Shown here: piece after piece, positions 45,476-56,788 of the stretch
Numbering within the stretch: the first letter of the stretch is position 1
Layout: each line of letters opens with the position of its first letter
NCBI GenBank assembly: GCA_001051155.2
Contig: JYIP02000011.1
Location: forward strand, 1,116,001 to 1,180,000
Origin: Chrysoporthe austroafricana
Lineage: Eukaryota; Ascomycota; Sordariomycetes; Diaporthales; Cryphonectriaceae
DNA length: 64,000 nucleotides
Reading direction: 5' to 3'
Program-made: the position numbers and the translations under genes
Notes under the pieces: generated by a model
The model's database searches: none
Told to the model about the DNA's origin: nothing
Seen by the model: only the letters and a program-made list of their open reading frames with translations

Positions 45476-46261
45476 ATGATACGTGACATCCGAGAGGGGA
45501 AACGGATCGTCCTCGATGGGAAAAGGCAACCCGCAGGGGTATCGGAATATGTTGCCGCTCTGCTGAAAGAAGGGTGCGAAATAGACTCAGAAGATGAGCT
45601 TGGACAGACACCGTTGCTATGGGCAGTAAGGGATCGACAAGAAGGTATAGTGGAGTGGCTGCTCGACTGTGGACCGAAAACGGATGTCCGCGACGAAGAC
45701 TGGATGACGCTGCTGCATCACGCTGCCCTCTATGGATGGTCTCGCTCTGTCAAGCTACTGCTCCAGCTCGGAGCACCCTTGACTGTAGACGCAGACAACA
45801 TAACCCCTATTTACTACATAGTCGACTCTGGCTCTGAAGAGATAGCGAAAGCCTTCCTCGATGCGCGTATCTCGCCCGACCTTGTAGTGCGCAGACGGGC
45901 TCTTCAGCCAACATATGTTGAAGGGAGGATGGTTTATTTGCCACCCGAGGCTTCGCAACTTGATGGGGGACTCGGCATTTCCTCAGGTCTCACTCCTCTA
46001 TATCGCGCTGTGCTTTTGGGAAGGCGGACAATGGCCAAGTTTTGCTTAAAGAACGGGGCGAACCCAAATGCTATTTCCGAGGACGGCGAAACGCCTTTAC
46101 ATATAGCGCTCCAGCGGGACATCCAGGGATTCAAGAGAATCGCATACGATGATCGGTGGCGCGCCCAGACGCCCGTCTCCCGCTGCAGTTGTGTCGAATC
46201 AGAGCTGAGAGTTCTCAACCGCCGTGACAGAACAATCTCAAGGCCGTGCAAAGACCAATAA
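45476..46261 (+). CDS. Ankyrin-repeat protein, 261 residues
   Basis: ATG 45476 is the first ATG in a frame that opens after a TGA at 45386. Sequence begins MIRDIREGKRIVLDGKRQPA. At least four ankyrin-type units: LGQTPLLWAVRDRQEGIVEWL, WMTLLHHAALYGWSRSVKLL, ITPIYYIVDSGSEEIAKAFL, and SGLTPLYRAVLLGRRTMAKF followed by DGETPLHIALQRDIQGF. Ankyrin repeats mediate protein contacts. Size and lack of another domain suggest either a small adaptor or the surviving C-terminus of a larger NLR/HET-ankyrin gene. The last 40 residues (SRCSCVESELRVLNRRDRTI) do not fit the repeat. Introns are possible but none is needed. Confidence 0.68.
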   Translation: MIRDIREGKRIVLDGKRQPAGVSEYVAALLKEGCEIDSEDELGQTPLLWAVRDRQEGIVEWLLDCGPKTDVRDEDWMTLLHHAALYGWSRSVKLLLQLGAPLTVDADNITPIYYIVDSGSEEIAKAFLDARISPDLVVRRRALQPTYVEGRMVYLPPEASQLDGGLGISSGLTPLYRAVLLGRRTMAKFCLKNGANPNAISEDGETPLHIALQRDIQGFKRIAYDDRWRAQTPVSRCSCVESELRVLNRRDRTISRPCKDQ

Positions 46262-46900
46262 GATCGCTAAGGAAATATAATTCATACGTTTCGCTTGATG
46301 CGCTCATAGTTCTGTTCCGCCAACGCCTTCTCACCGCTGCAGGCTTGTTCTAGTCCAAGTTTGGCTTCCATGCATACAGATATGACGACCTTTTCAATGA
46401 ATGCCGCTTGTCCTCGCCGTACTTGTACTTTCTTACCTAGAAAAATACCTAGGCACCACACAAACCCCGAATTAATACTTCTAATAACACTTCTAGCCAG
46501 TATCTAGTAATAACCCATGCCTACTAATACTAAGGCGCCTCTAGTTCTTCCTGCAATTGGTCTGCGCAGACCTCCTAAATGCTGTGCCGCTGAGCCTCGT
46601 CATCCTGGTTTCCGGAGATTGACTTAGGATCCGGGAGTTCAGTGTCCAATGCATGGAATCTAGAATTTGCTTTTTGCGAGAAATTGCGAAGAAGTGCAAT
46701 GAAGTTCGGTACACGGAGAGCCTAGTCGTCCAAAATATGCATCAGCCTCAGCATGTAGACGTTGGGATCGTTTCGTTTCGACAGTTGCAGCTTGGCTGCC
46801 ATCCTTCGATATGCCTCCTCGGTTAACCATTCTTTACCTCATTCTTGCTATGGCACTCTACTTCCTTAACTTTCCTCATATTTAATACGAGCTACCCTTT
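46262..46900. other. Region between convergent ankyrin genes
   Basis: Mostly non-coding. A short minus-strand frame (about 46425-46281: VRRGQAAFIEKVVISVCMEA, KLGLEQACSGEKALAEQNYE, ending in a stop) reads as a possible C-terminal exon of an unrecognised gene. 46430-46540 is AT-rich. Confidence 0.35.
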
Positions 46901-47932
46901 TCATACCGTATTTCGGCTGCGGCCCACTCCATTTACCGAGGAGAATCTTTTCCGTCCTCTCCCAACGTCCAGTATCGAATATGTCCGGATGGTAATCTTC
47001 CTCAATTCAGATGTGTAATCCAGTGGAGTGTTACCTTGCGTATCCAAATCGTCTGCTGACAGTCCCAGATCCAACAAGAAGTCAAGGGTCGGCCTACTGA
47101 GGGAGCCGCTGATAGAGCAATGATGCATTATTGTCCGACTCTGGCGATTACATTCAGAAAGCAGCACACCGGATTCTTTCAGCAGAACCAAAACTTCCAC
47201 ATCTAGTTCTGCCGATTTCGCGTATAAATGCCCCTAATTGAGTGCATTCGTGTCCATCGTCAAGGTGGCGTCTGCTCCATATCTCAAAAGAAGCTCGGCA
47301 ACGTCCCTCTTGTTGAATGAAAAGAAGGAGCTAAGGAACCGGGCGAGCGGTGAGTGCTCCATATTATCGATATCGTTGACTGGTACTCCATTACTTAAAA
47401 GGACACTAACAGCCTTGCCATCAACCGAGAAATCACGAGACAGTAGATGATATAGTGAATTACGTCCGTGCTTGTCTATTAATGTAACCAGTTCGATAGA
47501 CTGTATATCGGCATATCCAAGCACAGCATCTATCGTCTTGAGATCGCCGCTGTGAGCAGCGCAATGCAGTGCGTTGAGACCATCGCAATCAGTTGCTACC
47601 AGGTCTGCACCTAGGCGAATGAGACATTCTACTGACTCTGCATTCCCGGCTCGAGCCGCCTTATGCAAAGGCGTCTCGTACCGTGAATTAGGAGCAGAGA
47701 CCATGGCGCCGCGACGAACCAGCTCCTGGATAACTTCAAGCTTAGAATCCAGTGTCTGATATCTGATGCTGTGCAGTGGCGAGGCTCCATCGCTGGTTTG
47801 GACATTAACGTCGGTATGAGGCTCACGAATTAGTAAGTTGAATATGTCCATTCGAACGCTCTCAATCCATTTGGCTGTCTCTGAAAATTCCTGATCATTC
47901 TCGAAGTCGGTGATGTCAAGTGAGATTTCCAT
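46901..47932 (-). pseudogene. Ankyrin-repeat protein with one in-frame stop
   Basis: A single register from ATG 47932 to the stop at 46901 (343 sense codons plus one internal TAG). The TAG lies at about 47234, in NALN-stop-GHLYAKS, and fits CAG to TAG. Repeats: GASPLHSIRYQTLDSKLEVI, YETPLHKAARAGNAESVECL, CDGLNALHCAAHSGDLKTI, GRNSLYHLLSRDFSVDGKAV, MEHSPLARFLSSFFSFNKRD; then QSRTIMHHCSISGSLSRPTL and GNTPLDYTSELRKI. Either a recent nonsense allele or two genes; uniform repeat phasing across the stop favours one gene. It is convergent with the other ankyrin gene. An N-terminal domain could lie upstream (48000-48560). Confidence 0.68.
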
Positions 47933-48633
47933 ATGCCCCTTGCATTAGACGAGTATGCCTCGGCCTTGCCCTTTCCGGAGCCAGCTGGCTGACTCTAATA
48001 TTTCTTTCCACCCCTGTTATACGTATGATGATGTTTCTTTGGATGGTGGGAGCTCGACGGAGACTCTGCGAATTTCTGCACTTGGAACGGTCTGTGTGGC
48101 TGTGGCTGCCTGATATGAAGCTCGATGTAAAGCTCGTCGCGAAGCTTGCTGCTGGTTCTTCAGTAGTATCATACGGCAAATATTCTTAGCTTTCGTTTTG
48201 GTTATCGTCCTCAGGGTATTCCTCATAACCCACAAATTCGCCAGGACTTGAGCCCTCGTTTTGCGGCACTGCTGCGCTTGCCGGATTGCCTTAGCGAGAG
48301 CCCTGCACTCTTGCATTTGCTGCTGCGATCAGCTCGTCGCGATGCTCCTCAGCTAAATCTCCCAAATTCTTGAATGCCGTAATGCCATCCACACAAGTAT
48401 CGAGGGCATCAGTCATTTCGTATCCCCTGAGGTTAGTCATATGGTACTGAGGATGAGGCCGAAGCTGTGCAGCAGTTCGATGATCCCGACGACCGCGGCA
48501 GCTCTCGACGCCATCTGGGCCGTCGCCGGCACGACAGTACCGGGCGGGGGATGACAATGTATACTATCCTCCTAAAGGTAGCGAAAGGGAGCAAGAACTA
48601 CGTTCTCTCTCAGTGATCCCTATGGCATTTAAT
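47933..48633 (-). other. Region upstream of the minus-strand ankyrin gene, possible N-terminal exons
   Basis: Minus-strand frames at 48557-48291 (YEMTDALDTCVDGITAFKNL, then GDLAEEHRDELIAAANARVQ) and 48316-48017 (ECRALAKAIRQAQQCRKTRA) look helical and coding-like and overlap near 48300 in different frames. They might be exons of the ankyrin gene or a decayed neighbour; splice sites were not resolved. The F-box gene stop lies at the right end. Confidence 0.3.
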
Positions 48634-49911
48634 CTACAGCTTGCTCCTGTCCCCAATTACGAGACCGTTGATCGCGTCTGTCCAGTCTCGCATAGTCTGG
48701 CCAATTTCGAAACTGTCCAGATATGTCACGTCATCGCGCTCACTCCCGCGATAGTAAACCTCTTTATCCCCCGAAAGACAGTTGTCCATCGTTAGCACCT
48801 GGACCGAGAGCTCGGCGCGTACTGTAGCCAGAAGCGTTTGCCAACTTCCGCCCTCAGCTATGATATCAACAAGAGAAAAGTAAGCCTCCTCTAAGGTATC
48901 TTTGTGACCGAGTAAAAGCGCAACCAGCTCGACGTCGGTACATTGGACCCCACTGATACCCAAAAATCGCAAGTTTTGCAACCGTAGTCTCTGCGAGAGC
49001 TCGGGGAAGTGTTCATGTTCATCTCCTGAGTCAAATTCGAGGAACAGACGCTGTAGTCTCGGAAAGAGCGCGATAAAACCTAGGAGATCGGTCACGTACT
49101 CGCTGTTGGGGCGTGTCCTGTTGCCTGGGTGTACTGAGAGGCTGAGGCTGGTAAGGCTGACAGGATGGCTTCGAATGTATCGCAAGGCGGGCCTTGGAAA
49201 GACCAGCATATCCGGGCTGATGCCTTCACCACGTAAGCGTCCAGGAGAGATGTCCAATTCGTAGAGAGATGTGCTGCTTGTAACGATAGCCAAAACAATA
49301 GCGCGAAGGGCTTGCTCCACGAATTCGACACTGTCAAGGCCTTCTATAGCGTTGGTGAGAGTCAGGCCTGTTTGTTGTATCAGGGTCGTTGCACCCCATG
49401 GTTTGAATGCATCGTGTACCACGACGGTCTCCAAGTTTGGAAGTGTGGCCATCGCTTGCGCCAGGTATGTAGTGTTGACCCCAAACTCCATCATGAATCT
49501 TTGGTTTTCCAGCAGGAGTTCGTATGCCTGTCTATCCACGACAGTCTCTTCATCCATCTCCCTAAGATTCCGATCAAGGATCCCATGATCCATACCCCCT
49601 TCTCGGAGGTCATCACCCCAATACCATAAGGCGTGACTGTCTTCGGGTTCCTCCGTCAGGTGGTCGATACAGATCGTCAAGTCCCTCAAGGCGGGACCGA
49701 AAACACGATGACGAGAGATCTCGATAAGATTTTCGAGGCTATGCTGCTGCAGCATCACGTAACGCGTCTCGAAGCATTGCTTGGAAATTGCCGGCAGCGC
49801 GACACCGTTCAGATTTCTCGACGCTAGCCGAAGGTTGCACAGACTTTTCGAATCTGATGCGCAGGCGATTAGAAATAATATCTCGTTGGGAAGTCGAAGA
49901 AGCGTCGGCAT
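48634..49911 (-). CDS. F-box protein, 425 residues
   Basis: Uninterrupted single exon, ATG 49911 to stop 48634. N-terminal F-box: LLRLPNEILFLIACASDSKS, then LCNLRLASRNLNGVALPAI (residues 4-45), with the LPxEIL core that binds Skp1 in SCF ubiquitin ligases. The rest has irregular leucine-rich segments (DLTICIDHL, LSLSVHPGN, LQRLFLEFDSG, LQNLRFLGISGVQC, VQVLTMDNCL) typical of fungal F-box proteins that recruit substrates. The partner is unknown. A cluster of His/Glu/Asp (DSGDEHEHF) precedes the last repeats. No RIP stops; codon use matches the island. Confidence 0.88.
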   Translation of the reverse strand: MPTLLRLPNEILFLIACASDSKSLCNLRLASRNLNGVALPAISKQCFETRYVMLQQHSLENLIEISRHRVFGPALRDLTICIDHLTEEPEDSHALWYWGDDLREGGMDHGILDRNLREMDEETVVDRQAYELLLENQRFMMEFGVNTTYLAQAMATLPNLETVVVHDAFKPWGATTLIQQTGLTLTNAIEGLDSVEFVEQALRAIVLAIVTSSTSLYELDISPGRLRGEGISPDMLVFPRPALRYIRSHPVSLTSLSLSVHPGNRTRPNSEYVTDLLGFIALFPRLQRLFLEFDSGDEHEHFPELSQRLRLQNLRFLGISGVQCTDVELVALLLGHKDTLEEAYFSLVDIIAEGGSWQTLLATVRAELSVQVLTMDNCLSGDKEVYYRGSERDDVTYLDSFEIGQTMRDWTDAINGLVIGDRSKL

Positions 49912-50179
49912 CGTGGGAGGGGCAAAAGACCTGTGGCCAAGCGGATGGGGGAATGTTGAGAGTCTGAGGGTAACGTTGGCATGCCTCCCGCCAAGGCGGC
50001 TAGTGAGTTAGTTCGGACAACGCTGATCAGCCACCTGGTCACGGTTCTGAGCCACAGAGACGGACCCTGGGGCGGTGCAGCCACAACGCGGGGGTCTGCT
50101 TAGTATTGGCGCCAACGACTGTCCCGTTGATCCGCCCGTTCTCTCCATTGCTCTGCTCTCCTCCTAGGCCTGCTCGAGA

Positions 50180-50771
50180 ATGGAGCAATTGCGAGCCACC
50201 GACTTACAACGTATCCAGGAGGAGTTCAAGGATCTCAGATCTTTAACCACCTCTGTCTTCGATCCCTTGTATACTCAACAAGGTCCTCAATCGCATCTCC
50301 GTACAACATAATAGCAAGCAGCACGACTCTAACCTAGGGTCTCCACAAAGACCTTGGAACGCTCTCTATTTGGATGCTTACTCGTCGGGCGTTTTTCTCA
50401 GCATTCCCGCCAAAGTAGTTGGCCGCACAACGAATACGAAGCACCCGACCGCCACTCCATCTTCGAAGCGTTCGGCTCGTTGGGAGGGCCGGGCGGCCCC
50501 GTGCACCCCCTCCAAGAGACCACGCGTCGCGGACCCTAGGCGGGAATGGGCAAACCCGGCCGAAGGGGACGTGACGCCGCTAGAGCCAACGCGGATCGGA
50601 CAGCACCTCCGCGCAGATGATCTCGTACAATCCCCATCTATATCTGTCCCTTCCTCAGCCACTGCTTGCTCAGAGGAATCGTCCCTTACCTCGACTATAT
50701 ACTTGACCTCTGACGAGGGAATTCGACCATACCGCAACCGGCATGTTCCGAGGAACATGCTACAGACTTAA
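50180..50771 (+). CDS. Hypothetical basic Ser/Thr/Pro-rich protein, probably two exons
   Basis: ATG 50180 opens MEQLRATDLQRIQEEFKDLR and SLTTSVFDPLYTQQG. A proposed 37-bp intron (50301-50337; GTACAA, TCTAAC branch, CTAG acceptor) joins to SPQRPWNALYLDAYSSGVFL and then a disordered basic stretch (TKHPTATPSSKRSARWEGRA, TPSKRPRVADPRREW), ending at the stop at 50769-50771. The two reading registers differ, so either a very short intron or a frameshift is required. No family recognised. Tail-to-tail with the MYND gene. Confidence 0.4.
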
Positions 50772-50992
50772 CGTTAGGCCAGGCTACGGTGAATCAGGTA
50801 GAGTGCTAGAATACGTAGACATAAAATTGAGCCCCTCTGTACGTCGGCTAGTCGTGACTCTCTATAATAGAGATCTACTATCAACTGCTCTCCCCGTGCT
50901 TACATATATAATTCTTCTTATATACCTTCTAATCTGCCTTCTGATCCTCTTCTTGCCGAGACAAGTAGCACTGCGCCATGCTGCACGGCCCA

Positions 50993-51763
50993 CTACTGGT
51001 TCCTCCTGGCCGAATGTATAGTGGCAGTGTTTCCCGTAAGGGCATCTATAGAGGTCGCATGGGATTCCGGTCCCGCAGTCCCCTGCTCCATGGCCACCAG
51101 AGCCTTTCTCATGGCTGTCCCATCCTGTCCTCCTGGGCCACGGCAGTAGACTGCTTCGGCAAGCATGCGCAGTTGCATCGGGAAGCGCGGGTCGCCGTAG
51201 TGCTCGATGATATCGCTCTTCTCCACCGCACAGCGCAGGTCCTGGAACTGCGACGAGTCCATACCGAAATCTTCACACTCGCGCTGCTTCTCACCATTCC
51301 ACCACGGCGGAAGAAGGCCGCGCCGCGAGCCAGCGAGTCGAAGAAAGCGCTCGAGACCCTTCAACCCGTTGGGTGCCCCTCCATAGAGACTATCGGCATC
51401 GGCCTTACCTTCCAGGTTGTAGTTATCCTGGACACGCAGGCGGTAGGCGTCGATGAGGAGGCGGTATACATCCTTCTCAGGGCGGTCGTGCAGCCAGGTG
51501 CCGTTTTCAAGGCGGGTGAAGGGCCTAGTAATGGGCTGGTCGAGGCCCTTGGGCGGCGAGAGCATCGTGTCGGCCATCAGTTCGTCGGGGCTACTGGTGA
51601 AGCCCGAGGCGGTGCTGCCGCCCCTGCCGCATACTCTCTTGTGGGCCTTCCAGTCGGCTTTCTGGCAGTCGCGAGAGCAGTAGGGCGTAACCGAGCACTT
51701 GGCGCAGTGCTTCAAAGTCACCTCTGGAGGCGTCTTATGGCAAGCGGTACAAGACTAGGCCAT
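50993..51763 (-). pseudogene. MYND-type zinc-finger protein with TAG at codon 3
   Basis: The frame from ATG 51763 (minus) reads M-A-stop, then SCTACHKTPPEVTLKHCAKC, SVTPYCSRDCQKADWKAHKR and VC, a complete MYND consensus (CxxC, CxxC, CxxxC, HxxxC). The TAG at 51757-51755 fits CAG to TAG. The next Met (51721, MTLKHCAKC) would lose the first Cys pair. Downstream is a 180-residue region (TRLENGTWLHDRPEKDVYRL, LIDAYRLRVQDNYNLEGKAD, PPWWNGEKQRECEDFGMDSS) typical of fungal MYND proteins of unknown role, ending at 50993. MYND fingers bind proline-rich partners. Read-through, an upstream start or an assembly error cannot be excluded, so it may still be functional. Confidence 0.78.
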
Positions 51764-51769
51764 CTTTGA

Positions 51770-52620
51770 GAATGGAGGTGTCAGAACACACCCGTACAAA
51801 GCCAGGCGGATTCACGATGAAATATAGGGGAACGAGATAGATCGCTTCAGTGGGTGTCTGTATTGTACAGAAGCTGATTCTTGCCTTGTAGCAAGAGAAA
51901 GCGGGGCCGAGCCGCGGGCTAAAGTAGAGTGACGCCGTGACGCCCCCTTCGTTAAGTCAGCGAAATGCCAGCGACTGGGGGTGCGCTCCAGTCCTTGTCG
52001 TAACAGGAGGTTGCGCACAAACCCAATCTTGCACGTCATCACAAAATTTGTGGGGAAATATCGCTCAACCCTGACCCTGTGCTCTCGTCTATCTATACAG
52101 ACTGGAAAAGAATAGCCTTTCGTTTTCCCTGTTCCATGCTCGCAAGGCTCCTGTACTTCTCAAAATTTCCGACTTATCAGATCGACGTTTTGTTCGCACA
52201 TTTGCTGCCCTGCTTTCAGCTCGAGTAGGCTTTCTTGGTATGTAATTTCACTGCTGTCGACCTTGTGAAATTTGCCCTGCATTTCCCGGAACTGAGCCTG
52301 GCGGAGTCGTAAAATCGCTGCACCCTCCCCGCTGACTCAGCTCCTCCCGATGCAGTATAGCGTGCCGTCGCCGTGCTGGTCCGGCCCAAGCTCCGGCTTC
52401 GCTTCGAGGTTCCCAGGTCCGTCCTGCTCTGCTTTCTGCTTCCCTTTGCTCTTTATTTTATCCTTTATTTACCCTGCTACGTATCGGTTTCTAGGAATGC
52501 TTTTATCGCTTTGATACTATTTCGAGCTTTTGTCCAGTTCCCGTTGACTTATATTATTTTCGGAAGCTATTATTATTCTGTTAATTAGCCGTTACGACTT
52601 ATATAATAGGTTGCAAGAAG
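51770..52620. other. Transition zone from gene island to AT-rich block
   Basis: 51770-52440 is GC-normal without a convincing gene. AT content rises sharply after about 52440. It presumably includes the MYND promoter. A plus frame at 52373-52588 (hydrophobic, no start context) is not called. Confidence 0.45.
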
Positions 52621-55600
52621 ATTAATGGATCGCGTTTTAATGCGGAAAATGCGAAACTTAGAAACGATCGAGATATATTACTGGAATTTGATTTTGGAAA
52701 TCCCGAGCTGGCAAAGAATATGCAAAGAAAACGTAATCGAGTAATAGCTGAATAAATTAAATATATTTATTTTTATTTATTCTATTTTAGGCTTTTAGCT
52801 TTCCGAATTAATTTAATATTAAATAAATATGCTATTGCTATCCGGAAATCGATAATTATAAGATATTTTGGGAAAATATTATTCGGAATAATTATATATT
52901 TAAGAAGATTATTGTAAATTTTATTAAGGAATATATTAAGGAATCCGGCTAAGAGATCCGAATTTAGAATATTTCCGGGAAGCTAAAAAAGAGGCTAAAA
53001 CTAGTAATATGCCTTTTAATAGCAAATAATATATTAAAGTAGCTGATTATTGCTGCAAAAGCTATATTTATAAAATTTTAAAGAAAGGAAAATCTTAATA
53101 AAGTTTGGATATATTTCGCTTGCTTTTAAAATATAAATAATATTCGTAATATCGGGTTAATTCGAGATATTATTAAAGTTAGTTTATATTTTTCTCTTGC
53201 GCTGCTTCTGCTTTTCTTATTTAGCCTTTTAATCCGTTTATATTTTAATTTAATTTTCTTTTCTTTCTTAATTATATATTAGCTGCTTGCTTTTGCAGCT
53301 AAATTAATAAAATTAATGCATTTATAAAGGCAATCGCTATTATAAAAGATAAAGGCTATTTAATTATTAATAGCGATTATAGCAAAATAAAAATAATAGC
53401 CGAAAACTTTTAAAGATTATTACGAATATTATAGGAAAATGCAAATTATATTTTTATATTGCTATAAAACCGAATTATATTCTATATATATTTGCTTATC
53501 TTTTTTTTTCTTAGCTATAAATTTGGAATAATGCTTAACCTTTTATAAAAGCATATAATACCGTAATTAAAACGGGATAAAAGCTGCTTAAATAAGCAAT
53601 AACTTAAAGTTAACTTAACTCTTTTCCGTAATAAGAAGAAAAGAAATACCTTATTAATCGGATCAAACGAAAACTGGTATGCTATAATTCCGATACGGCC
53701 CTTTTCTTTTTTTCCCTTTCGATTGCTATTAGATCTGATCGCATTCTAAGTTCGAGCTCGATCTTGCATTAATACTTATCTTGCTCTTCTGCTTTACTTA
53801 TTTGCTTATTTCCCGAACTTAATAGCAAAACGCATTCAAAATATAATATAAATGCTTAAAGGATATTATTTGCAAGCTTATAATCGGTAATAGCAGCTTT
53901 ACGATTTTGGAATAGAAATTAGAAATATTCGAAAAACGGGTAATTATTATAAGCTATTTTATTTTCCGCTTATATTAATATCGGCTTTATATTATTACGG
54001 GTTTTAAAATAATACCGCGCTTTTATTATTTTCGTATTAGTATTAAGGAAATTATTAATAATAAGTTAGCTATTTTCTCTTTTTTCCCTTTTTAAATTCT
54101 TTTCGATATTTGCAATTTAAAAAGTTGCAAATAAAGCATATAATTAATATTACGCGCTATTATATTATAAAATATATAAATAAAATTTTCTAAAAAGATT
54201 ATTAAAGCCGGAATATCCGAATTGATTTTCAAAAGATATATTTCGGCAAATTCGCAAAATTTACAGAAGATTTTGCGCTATCCGATATTTCGCAATATTA
54301 TAATCCTTATACCCCGATTTATATTACGCAAAACGAAATAAGCAAGATTGAAATAAGTATTGCTATATAAGAATTGCGCAATAACCTTAATTTATTGAAA
54401 GCTTAAAATGCCTTTCAAAAAGATATTAAGCAAGCCGAAAATCTCTTAAAATATTAGGTCCCGTTTCGAAAAAGTAAAGCTTTAAGAATGCCGAATATAG
54501 TATTTTGAATAGATTATAAAATTTCGGCAAGAAAGTAATAAAGCCGGTTTCCGAAATATATAAAAAGATCCGTATTTGTATTATAATAGCTCGGGATAAT
54601 ATTTGAAACTAGATATCAACAGATTAATATATTTGTAAGTATTAAGAACTATTTTCAATAAAATAGCAAAAGCCAGATTATTTGCAGCTATGCAATAGCT
54701 AATTTGCTATATAGAAAGCAGCTTTGAATTAATTTCCCAAATCTTTCGTAAAGTCTATCCATTACTTTAGGCTTCTATATGCAATTAAGATAAAAACCAG
54801 ATTGGCTAAATTGCCCAGATTGCAGCTATATAGAAATCCGGCAAGAACGAAAGAGAACCGAATAGCGGGATTCGTAATATATATTTATTATTTCCGGCTT
54901 CTATACTTAACTGAAATAAAGAATAAATTGGCCAGGATAAGAAAGATAAAAAGGAAATTATTAAGCTTATTTATTTGATTTGCGAGCTAAGTTTCGAATA
55001 GCGTAACGAACTTACGAAATACGTACGAATATATAAAGCTATATTTCAAGCTTCGTTTTAATACCTTAAATATAAGCATTATAATTTTATTTTAATAATT
55101 ATATAAATATTATTTTAATAAAGCAATTATATAAAAAGAGTTTACAGAAAGTAATATATTTTTTCTTTTCTTAATTATCTTGCTATTTTAATTTCGAAAG
55201 CCAATATTATTGCCATTATAATTACTTATACTATTTATAATAGCCAAATTCCCGCTTACGGATTTATATATTATATTAACCGGAATTATAACGATAGCTC
55301 TTTTGCCGATAATTGCAAAAGCATTATTTGCTTAATATGCTTTAATATAAATAATTTCAATATCGATATTTATATTTCTTATATTTCTATATAATATGGC
55401 GCTTAATTTATAAAGCGCTATCTCTTTTATTATCTCTTTCTTATTCAGAAAAGCCTGATTGTATATATCCAAGTTTATTTTCGGCAGTTATCGGCCCTAT
55501 TTGCTTGCCCGCTTTACAAGCAGCAAAGCTAAAAGGCTTTACGTTTTAAGGATTACTATTCTTAACGTATATATGCTATTTAGCTTTTTAGCTACTTGCT

Positions 55601-55975
55601 CGAAAATTCTGTTTTGGCGCTATTATATTCTCCCGATATAATTTTAAGTATTAAGCGTAAGGCTAATGAAAAGCTAATAGCATTTCGAGAAGTTCCGGAA
55701 TTTATAAGCGCAGTTCGTATTTAAGCTTAAAGGAAAAATAAGCTTTTTTTTGCTCAAAGTTCAGTTTTTATTGCTTTTCCTTACTAAATAATCGATATTT
55801 GCTATTAAGGAAATTCAATTTTATACTTTATTCCAGAAACTTACGATTAATTATTTTCAAGCAAAAGCTAATAAGCAACTTATTTATTTGAACCCTTTAT
55901 AATTAAAATAGATATAAAGCATTAGCATTACTTATTAACTATTATAGCTATATATATATATCGATTAAATCTGAA
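52620..55975. other. RIP-degraded block with unrecognised coding remnants
   Basis: Readable plus-strand islands: NGSRFNAENAKLRNDRDILL near 52625-52690 with KNMQRKRNRVIAE near 52718-52758; YYNPYTPIYITQNEISKIEI near 54297-54358; and a longer one at about 54591-55060 (IAQIAAIQKSGKNEREPNSG, ELTKYVRIYKAIFQA). Stops are of RIP type. They do not match the G1, G2 or Fot1 elements of this window and I recognise no domain. The rest is AT-rich without structure I can name. Confidence 0.35.
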
Positions 55976-56245
55976 TATTATAAACGCTGCAGTAATTTTA
56001 AGATAAACTATAAAGTTAAAAGGTTTATGCTAATAAAAGCGGTATTAAATATAGCTTTAAATATCGAAATATATTTAACAAAATAATTGCAAAGTTTATA
56101 AGCTTATAAGGCTATTACTTAAATATATAATAAAGTTTAGTAATGCTTAAATTTATAACTGAAAAGCTATAGTAATTTATTTAATAAATATTCTATCCTT
56201 ATATATCCAGCTCTTTAATATAAATTTGCTAGATTTAAAGCAAAT
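55976..56245 (-). repeat. Partial G2 LTR (270 bp) abutting the 3' LTR of element 3
   Basis: Begins TATTATAAACGCTGCAGTAA like a complete LTR end but stops after 270 bp, where the full LTR starts again. Its inner part (TTTGCTAGATTT) resembles the LTR of element 2 more than the adjoining one. Confidence 0.8.
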
Positions 56246-56686
56246 TATTATAAACGCTGCAGTAATCCTAAAATAAACTATAGAATTAAAAGGTTTATAT
56301 TAGCAAAAATAGTATTAAATACAACTTTGAATACCGGGAAACGTATTCAAACAATTTATTTATAATATTTATAAGCTAATAAAGCTATTATTAGGAATAA
56401 TATAGGGTTTAAGTAATACTTAAATTTACGACTGAAAAGCTATAATAATTTATCTAATAAATATTTTATTCTTATATATCCAGCTTTTCAATTCTGGCTT
56501 ATAAGCTTATTAAGTAATCCGGTAATCCTAGCTTATTGAATTACTTAATAAGCTAGTAATACTTATCTTATCTAACCCTAACCCTAGGTTAATACTTATC
56601 GAAATTCCTTTAAGTAAAGATAAGGACCGGGCGCTTAATTGCCGGCTTTTGCTTCTATAATTCTAGTTCTTTATTGAATTATAATA
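56246..56686 (-). repeat. 3' LTR of G2 element 3 (441 bp)
   Basis: Ends TATTATAAACGC and TTATAATA. Contains the telomere-like CTAACCCTAACCCT at 56572-56585. The element interior follows on the right. Confidence 0.88.
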
Positions 56687-56788
56687 TTATCCTTTTCCTA
56701 TTAATTATTGTCTTTAATAATTTCCTATAAGGATCCTTGTCTATAGCTGCTTTATAATCGTTCTTTCTTAATCGGGATATCGAATAGA

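Noticed and set aside
51812..52042. 76-codon minus-strand ORF near the island edge
   Set aside because: No motif, no homologue recognised, weak context; treated as chance.
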